64,000 bases of DNA. Origin: Aquila chrysaetos chrysaetos. Lineage: Eukaryota; Chordata; Aves; Accipitriformes; Accipitridae. The notes beneath the pieces are model-generated. The model had not been told where the DNA came from. It was given only the letters and a program-made list of their open reading frames with translations, and did not search any database. The DNA lies in the NCBI RefSeq assembly GCF_900496995.4, contig NC_044024.1:17734698-17798697 (forward strand). The letters run 5' to 3'. Position 1 is the first letter of the stretch, and each line of letters begins with the position of its first letter. This document shows, piece by piece, positions 1 to 10,955 of this stretch. The position numbers and the translations under genes are program-made.

Positions 1-3000
1 AACACCTACGGAGACACTTGTAGCACGCTGTGCTTCATCAGCGTAATAAAGGTTACATGGAGAGTTGTATCAGAAGGCAATGTGCATGCTGTGTATATGT
101 GATCTTATATTCCACTTTGTGTGCTGTATTTTGCCCCTTGAATTTACATCTGGCCGCAGCCCGTTGCTACACATTAGCAGCCCTGCACGGCTAGAGGCAA
201 GGGCAGTGCTCGCCTCTCATGGGGAAGGTGGTATCGTTTTGTTCTGAGCTTTGGATAACATATATTGCAGTGCGGTCTTGCTCCACGGTAGGGTTGCTGA
301 GGTGCTGCTGACCGGCAAATAAGAATGTTGGGAGAGAAGCTGTTGCTCACCTAAGCCCTTTCTGTGGGCTTTTCCCCGTATACCATATGGCCATCCATGC
401 ATCGGTGAGCGGTGGCCACCCCCATGTGAGGAGTAATCTTTTGCCTTAGGCTGTCATTGCAAACATTCCTTGTTATTCACAAAATGCACTAATTAAGCAT
501 TCACTTAATTATAGTGATTACAGTTTCCTCACCTTGGTGATTTTCTTACGATTCAACTGACTGTGGCATCAGTTTATTGCTTTCTTCTTACAAAGCATTT
601 AAAATGCTTTCTTCCAAATTTCGAGTATCGGTCTAGAAATATGGGTTTCACTGCGTTACCTCTCTCCAGGACAGTGCTTTAACCTATGCATTGAGGCTAG
701 GAGCCTTCGTGGTCGTCATAGAGATATCGTTTCCTTTTTTGACCATGTCTGACCAACTTTTGATTGACCAAAAGTTCAGAGTCACTAGAAATAGTGACTT
801 CACTCAGTCGTGATTCTCTTGCACTCCAATCTTGCCTCAAAGAAAACCCCTTGCTTTCTCTCCAGGACACGCTACTAGCATTTGTTGTGGCTGCCTTTGT
901 ACTTTACTAAACTAATTTATATTCCCTAACATAATTTCTTCTGCTTCATTCTCTTTTCAACTCCTAGTTGGCCCTCCTCTACATAGTGAAATATTTTTTT
1001 TCCTTTATTCGTACTTATTTTGTCTTATTTTTATCATATAAATGATGGGAGCTAAAGAAGTCAAGCAATAGTGCTTCTGCCGATTAAATTAGAACTGGAG
1101 TATCTACTGCTTAGGGCAACCTTTAACAGCTTGATAATGTGATAAACTGGAAACAGACAGACCAGTAAAACTTTCTTCTTAGCCTGAATTCTGTTTTCCG
1201 TATACATTAACTACGTCATTAATATCCTCTGTGCTGGCAGCGATGCTTAGCATAAATCCAAATTTAAGAATTCATGAGACAAAGAAATAGAGACAAGCTT
1301 GGACTGGAGTATGACCAACATCATATGGATTTATAAGAGTAAGAAATGCTGCTATGAATAAATACCCTTTAAGGAGATAAGCGTACCGTTGCTCTAGTTC
1401 CGCCCTCTCTGCCTTGGCTTTGGGCACTGTTGCCTGAACTTTAATGCCGCTCTTTTAGATCAGCCTTTAGAGTCTAAAGTCTGTTCTTCAAATGACCGCT
1501 TTTCCTTGATTTTTTTAACATGGCTTTTATTAAAACATTGCTAATGATAATGCAGTTCACAGAAGACTCAGGGATGAGAATGCAGAGGCACACCGATCGC
1601 GTTCCCTCCCAGTGGCTACAGACCAGGCCCCTGGGACATTTATTGTCAGATGATAAGAAAAAGTTATCAAGTGGGAATAATGTTTCAACCATTCTCAAAA
1701 TACTATAATTAAACAATAACTGCAACGTGTGCTGGTTGTATGTTGTCACTTGTGCTAGCTCGACTACTATGTGGTGAAGCAATGGCGTTGCCAGAATATA
1801 TCAGAGACTGTAGAAAATTAATGAAACAATAGGTAGATAGATAGGTAAACAAGCAAGCTGACTGACTTGCACCTGCACTTAGAAGCTGATACATTTTGTT
1901 TGGGCTTCTTGCTGTAAGGAAGGGGAGTTCTGGGTTTAGATCAAGTCATGGAGGGTCTCTTCCCAAGCCCCCTTGGTAATGACAGGGAATCCTTTGCTGT
2001 CAAACTAGTTCTTCTGCTTTGCAGAACTAGGATGCCGCATTGCAAGCCTCTTTGTTCCTGGTCCTAAGGAATAAACAAACAACTAAAATATGCAATTGTC
2101 ATGCACAAAACTATAGGTGCAAGAGAGAAACTTTGAGAACATTAGAATATGCAGTACGTGAACAGTGCCAATGAAAACAAAAACCCAGGAGGAAATTTGG
2201 CATTTTGTCAAAGTCTAAATTATTAAAATAGCATTCTAATGTTGACCTTTTAATTTCTTCAATAGATGCATGTGAAGTAAACAGTTCAGTTTCAAACTCA
2301 GTATTTTAAAATTAAGAATGTCAACAGCTTAAAATGAAGCATTTTCACCAAAATTTGTATAACCTGTTTCAGTATTTATGACTGGTACTTTTGAATTTTT
2401 TTTCATTACTTATGTTCATTCCATTTTGGATCCCTCAAAAGTTAGTATCTTGAGATTCCTCGCAGGCTAGAAATGTCATTATCCAAAATCCTGCATACTG
2501 GATATTACATCTGGCACCTCCTGTGGTACTAAAACCTGTCTGAATATACAGAGACATTATTTGTCTTTAGTGTCGGAGAATTCGGGATTTTCAATAATCA
2601 GACTTTCTGAGTGACTTTTGGTCAGTTTTTGTTAGGTTTTTGGAGGCCATTCTATACAATAGCTGATTTTTATTTTTTTTTTCTTCTATCCAATATCCAC
2701 TGCTTGAAGCTCCAGTGGAAAGTAACCAGTTTTGATCATCAGCTACTGAACTGACACTTTGAGAAAGAATGAGCCAGGTTTCATTTGTATATTTTGCTTC
2801 ATTTTCCCTTAACTGGGTTTTGGTGCTTTTAAAAGGAGATGTCTTCCTTATGGTGGGAACGTAAAGAAGATATTTAGCTGTTTCTGGGACTCTGGATGGG
2901 ACCTGAAGCTGGTGGTGTTTGTAGATTTCAAGAGAATTTGAACAGTGAAGGGTTGTTTTGACATCTGTGAGAGCATCTGTAAGATTACACTTTATATTCT

Positions 3001-3091
3001 CACATCTGACCTTCCAATATAACTTTGAAATGACAATAGTGCAGTCTTTCTGTAAGTAGGAACAGTTGGTTCCTTAAATTAAAATGGCTAG
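1..3091. other. Unique AT-rich non-coding DNA
   Basis: No gene is recognisable. Open frames here are at most about 100 codons, overlap each other on both strands, and resemble no family I know. The only local structure is a pair of short hairpins at 755-799 and a few GATA tetranucleotide units near 1,831-1,846. The sequence is typical of avian intergenic or intronic DNA. Confidence 0.6.
755..799. repeat. Two adjacent perfect short hairpins
   Basis: Two inverted repeats lie side by side. The first has 8-bp arms AACTTTTG (755-762) and CAAAAGTT (769-776) around a 6-base loop. The second has 8-bp arms AGTCACTA (780-787) and TAGTGACT (792-799) around a 4-base loop. They are separated by three bases. 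Both arm pairs are perfect. No transposon ends or coding sequence are attached, so a functional role is unproven. Confidence 0.6.
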
Positions 3092-3305
3092 TAATTGCAA
3101 TTTCATTTTTTACTACAAAGATAATTAATTTTTTCCAAGTAATTTGCAATAATGCCTGTGTGTTCAGGTGTCGCTACTGTCAGAGACCACTAAATATAAT
3201 AATTGCAATTTCATTTTTTACTAGAAAGGTAATTAATTTTTTCAAGTAATTTGCAATAATGCCTGTGTGTTCAGGTGTTGCTACTGTCAGAGACCACTAA
3301 ATATT
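3092..3305. repeat. 108-bp tandem duplication, two copies
   Basis: Copy 1 runs from 3,092 to 3,199 and copy 2 from 3,200 to about 3,305. The copies differ by only a few substitutions (for example GTCGC versus GTTGC and CTACAAAGA versus CTAGAAAGG) and a one-base deletion in the run before CAAGTAATTTGC. The unit holds TAATTGCAATTTC, an AATTAATT core and TTTGCAATAATG, all AT-rich. The high identity suggests a recent duplication, by slippage or unequal exchange. A polymorphic copy number in the population is possible. Confidence 0.9.
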
Positions 3306-6153
3306 TGAACACTTTTCTCTTTCATGGGACAGCAATAGCTAAATCCCAAACCACAGATTTTTGTGGAACCCAGATGTTTGAGTTATTTGCCAGTACGTAG
3401 GGAATAGACAGTAGACAATAAAGATTTCTCATTCACTTCCAGCCACTCGCTGGCCCTGCGGTTGGCGGTCTGGGCTGCTCTCAGCAGTGCTGCTGATGGA
3501 GAAAAGCAGTGACCTGCTAAAGCACTAAGACTTGGTCCCACCATCACATCCTCAGAAAACTAGATTCAGTGAAACCCACAGGTTATCCCTGTGAGTAGGA
3601 AGGAGAGTAAATTCATGCCTAAATAACTTTGCTTAGGAAAATATTAGTGGTGTTTGGAATATTATCTTTTGGTCAAACTCTCATCCTGGCTCTGCTGAAG
3701 CTGTCGAAGCTCTTTGGCTCGTGCTGAAGTCAATAATAGGGGATGTTCTTTGCAGCTATTGAAATCTTCACTATATTTTGGTGGCAAATATGTTGTTATT
3801 ATCATAGCACAATTCTATTCTTTATTTGAATGGGCAGAGTAACAAACATGATACAAACAAGGAGAGAGAGATATATGGCTGAATTTAGCCTTTATGTACT
3901 GATACGCCTGTGTTGTACAGATCAGTGACAGATGAGTAAGGAGAGAGCTTCCTTGCTTTTTCTTCCTCCCTTGTATTCCCCATACTCTCTGAGCAAAGTA
4001 AAACAGACTTTAAACCTCAAACACTGTTTAGATGGGTACATTGTACCCGTATTAAAAAACTCAGTGAGTGCTGATGCAGCCCCAAGCTGTGCTTATGAGC
4101 AATAAACTTATACGAAAGCTTGATATTTGTCGGTCTGTTAAAACAACAGTAAGTTACGCCGACGCAGGGATTTGTGCCATGAAGTCAGAAACCAGTCATC
4201 TTTACACGTAAAACCTGTCAGTGCAGAAGGGCCGGCCACATGCTCCATATCTGGTTGGTGCAGTGGTACAGTGCAAGTCCCATGTTGTTTCAGTGCTGGA
4301 CAGTGCTTCAGTCATGGAGACATCACTTTATATAAAGATCATAGTACATTTTCATTATTATTTATCCTAATTTTTTAATAATAAAAGTATGCCTTCCATT
4401 CTAGTATCTCAAAATATTTGTGAAGTGCTGTAGATAAGTGTTGGGAAGCTAATTTGCAGAGTTTTGCATATATACTGCTTTTATTTTATATGTTCAGCTT
4501 CAGACATAAGTCTACAGCTTTATAAGAGTGATAAGAATGTATTATGTATTTAATTTTGTTATTTGGATGACTTAGTACCTGTAAATCCAACTGATATGAA
4601 TGAGAAGTGAAGTTGCACTGAAAAGTTACTCTGAAAATAAGGCTGCTTAGGTGACTAAATGTCAATTTGGTTGTGTGACATCAGGGGACATGGCACATAT
4701 TTTGTTCTAGCGTGTTGATGTCATTAACAACAATTATGATTCCTTTTTAAATCAGTAAAGTTACAATATTTTCAAGCATATGTATCCTTATTCACCCACC
4801 CACCCGTGTTTCACTTCTTCCCCTGTAATCTCAGCGTAAGCTTTCTGATTTTTCTTTTTATGTGCTCCCTAAAGGAGCTAGATAAGTCTCAGGACCAAAC
4901 AGTTCTTGTTTAGTTCCTCTCTGGAGCCTGGACCAGATGGTACAAAAGAACACGCATCCCCAAGAACTTGCATAAAAAGTCTGTGGAGGCCTGGTACACA
5001 GAGGAGCTATACTGCCTGCAACATTCGCATAAATCTTCCTGCAGTTCGATTAAACAGTCTCTTTGGCTGGGAGGAAATACAACTTTTGGGATGCTTCTAG
5101 TTGGTGGTTTCTTGAATTTGACTTTTAGAATGTTCAGTACAACATCTTAAAGAGGTCAGACAAACGTCCTGGTGGGCTCGCCAGGGTTGTCAACCAGGGC
5201 CAATCAAGAAATGAAACCCGGTGAACCTCTTACCTTGTAGAAATAATGTTGTTCAACTCAATTTACGTAACATCTTTTAGTTCCCGAGAAAATTGATTTG
5301 TCCTTTATTGAAAGTAAAAATAAGTCAATTAGTGTTGAATATATTAAGTTTATTAGAATTACAATACTTATAGGACTATAGAGAAAAGTTCTGCTAAATT
5401 GTAAGCATGTGTTTTATGTGTTTAAATTAACAATGCCTTGCAACACCTGTCAAGAGACCCAGTCATTACTGATTTTAAACTTGTTCAAAATGATCTACAA
5501 AGTCAGCAGTTGAGTTAGAAATAGACCTCAAGAGTCCTGATTAACCAGACCACACAAGATAAATGAGCCACCTAAACACCCTCTTAGTTACCTGCGGCTT
5601 GTTTGATTGAGTAGCAGAACCATTCCTTAGAGAAGGGGTTGATTCTCCCATGATCTAAGAATGATGACCTCAACTGTGAAGTTTCACATCAAGTAATACT
5701 AGCTGTGTTTGAAAGGCTGAGTAAAGAACGCTAGACAAAGGCCTAAAGAAGGGAGGTTTTGGAATATAAAGTCATACGGACTGGCCTTGGAAGAAAACTC
5801 TTAACTTTCCTCTTAGCAAGACTGCAGAAGACAGATGTCTTATTCCTATAATTGTGTAGTTCCTTCATGAATCATCAGGTACTCTTTCTCTAGTATTGTG
5901 TGATGGGTAGCTTAATTATAGACCTGTGTTACAAAATATTCAGCTGTGTTACTTTGAATTTCATTGGTTTTCCTCACTAAATAGAAAACAGAGGTAGTGT
6001 TGACCAGTAAGTAAGAATATCCTTAAGGAGTTTTTTCTAATTTCCCTTGAAAAACAATCGAAGTATTTGGGGAGTTTCTTTAGATACAAAACTGCGCTGA
6101 GGTTATGTGAGAATTCAGACAATCCTTCACAACCACAAGGAAACAAAACTTTT

Positions 6154-6156
<3 letters not shown>
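3306..6156. other. Unique non-coding DNA
   Basis: No recognisable gene or young repeat. Around 4,400-4,480 there is weak resemblance to the tail of an old MIR/CORE-SINE element (a GAAGTGCTGTAGATAAGTG stretch), too degraded to call. The short open frames near 4,172 and 4,906-5,150 show no family features. Confidence 0.5.

Positions 6157-6183
<27 letters not shown>
6157..6183. repeat. Poly(T) tract, 27 T
   Basis: An uninterrupted run of 27 T preceded by TTTTTTC. Read from the minus strand it is a poly(A) run, but the sequence on its 5' side in that orientation does not look like a processed gene copy, so it is called only as a homopolymer. Its length is probably variable and prone to assembly error. 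Confidence 0.9.
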
Positions 6184-6185
<2 letters not shown>

Positions 6186-6793
6186 TGAAAGCTGAAATTC
6201 TGATATAACCAGAATTCCTGGGACCTTAAAAGTGTCCTACGTGGTTTTTGTCTTGTTTTTGCTCTGACACAGGAAGAAGTGAAAACAAGATGTGTGGAAA
6301 ATATCATGTAGAACCTCTGAACCCTCAGTTAAAGGTCTATTTTGAGTGACTTCATTTGTTTTAGGGTGGAGATAATCAGTCAAAACAAATGCATTCATCT
6401 GGTCTGCAACCTACTTCCAGTTCTCATTTGCTCCTGCTAGATAGACCTGCCTGCCATGCATCATTTTAGAGTATTTTTGAGGTGCAAGAACTCTCCAAAA
6501 ATAGATTTTACTTTAGTTGCCACCCAAATTATTTCAACCCATGTATGCACAGGTAAAAGAGTACTGCGAATCACTTGCCTATTCAGCTTTTTTCCAGTTC
6601 TCGTTTCCAGCAGTACTAAAAATGATAACACAACGTTAGCTCTTTGTCCCAACTCCAAGTTTATCTACCAGGAATTACTATTGCTGTGTCTGTTAAAGCT
6701 TTCTTAGTTGTAAAAATAAAATCAATATTCATTTGATGTTTGCAACTGGAACCTACACTAGGTAGAAATGTAATGATTTTTTGCTGTTGTCAG
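6184..6793. other. Unique non-coding DNA upstream of a possible exon
   Basis: No gene is recognised. Overlapping short open frames occur on both strands between 6,456 and 6,707, as expected by chance. The last 25 bases are T-rich and end in CAG, giving the acceptor-like context of the possible exon that follows. Confidence 0.4.
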
Positions 6794-6982
6794 CATAAGT
6801 CCGGAACGGAGCTGACAAACAGAAATTCAGAGGAATGGCTGAAAAAGCTTGTTAGTATGCCTCCTCTTAACCCAAGGAAGAAGCGGGCATTTGAACATTA
6901 TCAAAAATGGTTTTTGATCAGAAACTTTGGTTACATGGCTCTTGATTCAAGTGGATTTAAAAAAATAGGATTTATTTGTTAA
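6794..6982 (+). other. Possible terminal coding exon (unproven)
   Basis: A T-rich stretch ending TTGCTGTTGTCAG (6,781-6,793) would make a fair splice acceptor. The frame after it stays open for 62 codons to a TAA at 6,980-6,982. The predicted peptide is hydrophilic and charge-rich in its first half (it includes NSEEWLKKLVSMPPLNPRKK), unlike the low-complexity chance frames nearby. ATTAAA signals follow at 6,990-6,995 and 7,067-7,072, as a last exon would have. I do not recognise the family, and no upstream exon is visible. It could equally be a chance frame or a fragment of a decayed gene copy. Spliced RNA or frame conservation between birds would decide. Confidence 0.2.
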
Positions 6983-7369
6983 AGTATTTATTAAATGTAA
7001 GAGTTGTAAGGAGGGCCTTAAACATGCTGAATAATGCTTTTGAACTTTTTTTTTCCTGTTGTCTTCATTAAAGTATTCCTAATGAGTGAAGGTGAGAGTC
7101 TGTGCTGCTCTGCTTTTTTTACATTTCTTGCTTTTCTTCCTAAAAATAGAGAACCAGGGACTCCTTTAGTTCCTGTCTTTGATCAAGACTTGCACTTCTT
7201 CTGAAAGTACCAGAATTCTGGGCCCTCAAGTCAAAATTTTCAGGCTTTGCTGTCTTTCAAATACAAATATATATCTGACTGAGGAGTCCAGTTTTCAAAA
7301 ATGCTTCATACTCGTTGGAAGAAGGTTTTAGCACATTTGTAAACAGGGTTTTGTCTCTTTTTAGGTTCA
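6983..7369. other. Non-coding stretch
   Basis: AT-rich sequence with an ATTAAA at 7,067-7,072 and T runs. It would be 3' untranslated sequence if the preceding exon is real. Otherwise nothing is seen in it. Confidence 0.4.
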
Positions 7370-7505
7370 AAAATTCAACTTCCCTATAAAATGGAAACAA
7401 TATTTCTGTGCCTAATGTAAGCACTGAGTCACGGGAAATTAATTCATTGATAATAAGGAAACATCTAAAAATCATTGGACAGAAGCTATTATAGGCTGCA
7501 TAAGA
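7370..7505 (+). repeat. Ancient MIR/CORE-SINE-like tail relic
   Basis: The order of blocks resembles the 3' half of old amniote CORE-SINE/MIR or L3-type repeats: a CCCTATAAAATGGAAACAAT block (cf. the CCCATCTGTAAAATGGGGAT type), then GGAAATTAATTCATTGATAA, then a segment near ATCATTGGACAGAAGCTATTA that corresponds to the usual 'gatccttggatgaaaggcgctata' block. Divergence is high, as expected for an insertion predating bird radiations. The identification comes from remembered features, not a search, and limits are approximate. A minus-strand open frame of 112 codons across it is a shadow. Confidence 0.45.
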
Positions 7506-7620
7506 GAGATTGACTGTAACTCCATTCTTAGCATCCAGAGCCAAACTGCTGGTTCGTTTTGCTACCAAAACTGGATTGCTTGCGCAGTTGTTCATTCCAG
7601 AACTTTTATCTGTTCTTTAT

Positions 7621-8199
7621 TGTCCTAGTTTCAGCTGGGATAGAGTTAACTGTCTTCCTAGTAGCTGGTACGGTGCTATGTTTTGAGTTCAGTATGAGAA
7701 GAATGTTGATAACACCGATGTTTTCAGTTGCTGCTAGTAGTGTTTAGACTAATGTCAAGGATTTTTCAGCTTCTCATGCCCAGCCAGCGAGAAAGCTGGA
7801 GGGACACAAGAAGTTGGCACAGGACACAGCCAGGGCACCTGACCCAAACTGGCCAACAGGGTATTCCATACCATATGACGTCCCATCTAGTATAGAACTG
7901 GGAAGTGGGGGCAGGGAATCGCCGCTCGGGGGACTAGCTCGGTGCCGGTCGGCGGGTGGTGAGCAATTGCACTGCGCATCATTTGTACATTCCAATCCTT
8001 TCATTATTGCTGTTGTCATTTTATTAGTGTTATCATTATCATTATCCGTTTCTTCTTTTCTGTTCTATTAAACTGTTCTTATCTCAACCCGTGGGTTTTG
8101 CTTCTTTTTCCCGATTTTCTCCCCCATCCCACTGGGTGGGGGGGGAGTGAGTGAGCGGCTGCGTGGTGCTTAGTTGCTGGCTGGGGTTAAACCACGACA
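7621..8199 (+). mobile_element. Solo LTR, avian ERVL-type
   Basis: A 579-bp element begins TGTCCTAGTTTCAGCTGGGA and ends GGGTTAAACCACGACA, the TG...CA ends and internal signature of a widespread avian ERVL-type LTR family. It sits between perfect TTTAT duplications, so it is a complete solo LTR left by recombination between the two LTRs of a provirus. No gag, pol or env sequence adjoins it. Near its end are a T/C-rich stretch, an ATTAAA signal and a GTGAGTGAGCGGC block shared with the LTR at 19.4 kb. The central part differs from that copy, so the two belong to different subfamilies. The 81- and 85-codon open frames inside it are shadows. Confidence 0.88.
8067..8072 (+). promoter_or_regulatory. 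Polyadenylation signal of the LTR (ATTAAA)
   Basis: ATTAAA lies about 130 bases before the 3' end of the solo LTR, followed by a T-rich stretch, in the place expected for the R-region polyadenylation signal. It could still terminate transcripts entering from the left. The aligned position in the other LTR reads GTTAAA and so has lost the match. Confidence 0.4.
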
Positions 8200-8204
8200 T
8201 TTAT

Positions 8205-10784
8205 GTATTGAAGACTGCATAAAACTGAGGTAGCAAAGATTCAAATGTACAATATTGAAAATAATAGTGACTTGCAAGAATTGAAATGCTTCCTAGTAAA
8301 ACTATGCACTTGATCCTGGAAAAAGCCAGAGCTAGCATAGCTCTTAGCTATGTCTGAAATGGGAAGCAGTGACATAGTCCTTAGAGGTCTACCTGGTAGA
8401 GATCAAACCTGAAGGAGAATAGCATTGTCCTGATTCTCACAGCTAAACACACGCTCCAGCGGGCTACGGAACTGCCCGCTCCTGCTGGCTTCACCAGCGC
8501 TTGTGACGTGGGAGGAGGGCGGCATCCCTTGGGATGGAGATCGAAGGACAGTTGTAAGTCCAAGCAAAGCTCCTACCAAAACGTCTGTTATGTTTCCCTC
8601 ATTGTCTGAAAATGTGAAGGCGGGAAAAGCTGTTCGTTTGTCAGTTTAGTGGGTTCTACCCAAAGGGTACGGGAAAGGAAGGATTAATTTAGGAACTCTT
8701 TAAAATCAGATCCAAATGAATTTAAAAGCAGGAAGGTAAGGGGGGTGGGGGGTATGTGCATAAAAAGTGAAATCACCTGTGCCTATTGTAGAAACAGTGA
8801 CCAAACTGTAAATCAGAACCAAATGGCAGCTTTGCTGAAATTCTGTTTCAAACTATAGCACTGATTTGCAAACTATAGCTCTCATTGCAAAGACAAATTC
8901 TTACTTTTTGTCATTTTTAATTCTCCAGTTTTAATTTTGTTCAGATCAATGCTTAGAGTATATTTAGAAAAAAATGTTCTTACAGAGGTTTAAAAATATG
9001 AGGGTTCTTCAAACAAACTTTATGCAAAGTTGTCAGAAACCCACGCTACCGGTTAAATTGTCAGGTAATTTTATTTCCTGTGAGGAGGAAGTCATATATA
9101 GATTGTAGTCGTAAGATGATTCATATATTTCTTGCTCATCTCCCAACTGCTTTCCTCCTACAGAAAATACAAGACGCAGTATCTCCTACAGATATCTGTG
9201 CAAGTCAGTCTCACACACGTTTTCTTCCTGTAGACAGATAGGTGAATAATCCAGATATGTACAGATTAAAATAGTTTGACAAAGAATAAAGTTCATAGCA
9301 TTTTAATTGATCCAGTAAATCTTTTGCATTTCTGCTCAGTTAAAGCAAAGAACTCAAACAACATCCTTGAGATGATTTTATTCTCGTGTTCAAAAATGGA
9401 TAGTGTTGTGTCACATCTTGAGGATTAGTATATGTCAGTCCCTTAAATGTAAGCAGAATGTCTTTCTTTTTCAAGGGAATGTAAGCATTTTAAAAATACC
9501 AGCGTCCTGGATTTATTTACAATTATTAGAAATGCTGTTCATATAGCCTGATTTTGGCAATGTACTGGTGTAGTATCTGTTGTGTAAATACTGCATACTG
9601 AACACAAAGGGTCCAGTTCTGCCAGCTGTTCCATTCAGACAATCCCATTAAAATAAAGAAAAATTCTCAAGCAGGACTAAGACTTTGCTATACTACACAT
9701 AAATATTTTCTCATACTAAGAAGTTAATAAGTAGACTACTTTTTTTTTTTTTAATGTATGGAAAAGAAGGGAGAATTAGAAAAAGAGGTCTTTGTTCTTT
9801 TTATCGTAGAAACACAGGTTTTCAATGCATATGTCATTTCACAGCATTCCCATCAAAACAGGAAGGATAACAATTTTGTAAAAACAAGCCCCAAAATAAT
9901 ATTTTAATATTCATTAGTGGAATGCAGTGACACTGAAGTGCATTTATCCTATAAATTAGCCTGCACCGACATTGGGAATCATCTAATATAATGAAAAAAA
10001 GCTCTTCCAAAGGATAAAGTGATTCAGCTGACAAACTGGCAATTACTCCCACAGACTTTTCAAGTCTGTCTTTAAATAAAACATTTGTTAAAACATTCCG
10101 CTATATGCCTTGTGTCACCTGCAGCAAGATAAATGCTGCATTACATTCTATCAGTTACTTTCAATTAAAAATATTTCAAAGCATGTTGATGTGGCTGGAA
10201 ACACACAGGTTTTAGATTTTTGGAATGGTGAGATTTCCTTTTCGGTGCTGACTAGTAAAGACTAACGAAATGGGTGCATTAGTTAATTCAATGGCTACAG
10301 ATTTTTGTTCGTTTATAAGAAATCTACATTCTGTTTATACTTCATAATGATCATTGATCATAACTACTATTATTGCAGAGTCAGATAAAGCCAGATTGGA
10401 TTGCCTTTACTTGCCCAGTTGTTTTCTGCCCCGTACAGTGGTTAGATATTTACAGCAGGTGAGCAGTAGATCTACGACGCTGTAATTCTTTGGTTGCTGT
10501 TTTTGGCACACAGGCTTCAGGATAACAAGGCATCGTGGCCAATGAATGTTACCAGAAGACATTAATCCAGTTAGTTTAGCATAATTTATTAGGCAGCACA
10601 CAAACTAATAATCTGTCCCTGTGTTAAATATTTTGGCACTGCAGAAGAGAGAGATCACATTTTTAAAGCTGAAAGCAACTTGCAAAGCAGGGTTTGTTGA
10701 GAAAAGGCCATGTATTTAACTTAGCTAACTGTTATGGTTAGAAATAAGGTTTGCTCACGGCTTCTTTTACTTCTTGGAATCGGT
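8205..10784. other. Unique non-coding DNA
   Basis: No recognisable gene or repeat apart from a 13-T run at 9,740-9,752 and a G-rich GGGGGGTGGGGGG-type patch near 8,738-8,752. Open frames (for example the minus-strand one at 9,834-10,052) show no family features. Confidence 0.5.
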
Positions 10785-10955
10785 GCCTCTGAAGAAGAGA
10801 CCTAAAGAATACCTTATGTACCTGAAAGCTTATCTCCCCCCCCCCCCCCCCCCCCCCCCGAGTTGTATCACCTGGGCTAATAACAGTAATTACCTCCACC
10901 TTTGAAATTACCTTGCTTGTACCTTAGACTGCTACAGCTACAACAATACTATCGC
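10785..10955 (+). repeat. Ancient amniote interspersed repeat, interrupted by poly(C)
   Basis: Three blocks in order match an old repeat common in turtle, crocodile and bird genomes: TGAAGAAGAGACC ... CTGAAAGCTTATCTC, then GGCTAATAACAGTAATTACC, then CTGCTACAGCTACAACAATAC. In the form I recall, the blocks read as a 'tgaagaagagctctg...aaagcttgtctc' start, a 'ggtccaataaaagatattacctc' middle and a 'cacggctacaacaacactgc' end. I cannot name the family with certainty. The normal pyrimidine block after CTTATCTC is here replaced by a 24-C run. Confidence 0.5.
10836..10859. repeat. Poly(C) tract, 24 C
   Basis: An uninterrupted run of 24 C followed by G. The minus strand carries G24, able to form G-quadruplexes. 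It lies inside the old repeat described at 10,785-10,955 and probably grew by slippage from that repeat's pyrimidine block. Sequencing through such a tract is error-prone, so the true length may differ. Confidence 0.9.

Larger units (their letters stand above)
7616..8204 (+). repeat. 5-bp target-site duplication around the LTR
   Basis: TTTAT at 7,616-7,620 directly precedes the LTR and the same TTTAT at 8,200-8,204 directly follows it. A 5-bp duplication is typical of ERVL-type integrations and fixes both ends of the element exactly. Only the two 5-bp ends belong to this feature; the span is given to show the pair. Confidence 0.85.

Noticed and set aside
7774..8071. 81- and 85-codon frames on both strands inside the first LTR
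   Set aside because: LTR sequence is non-coding; these are shadows.
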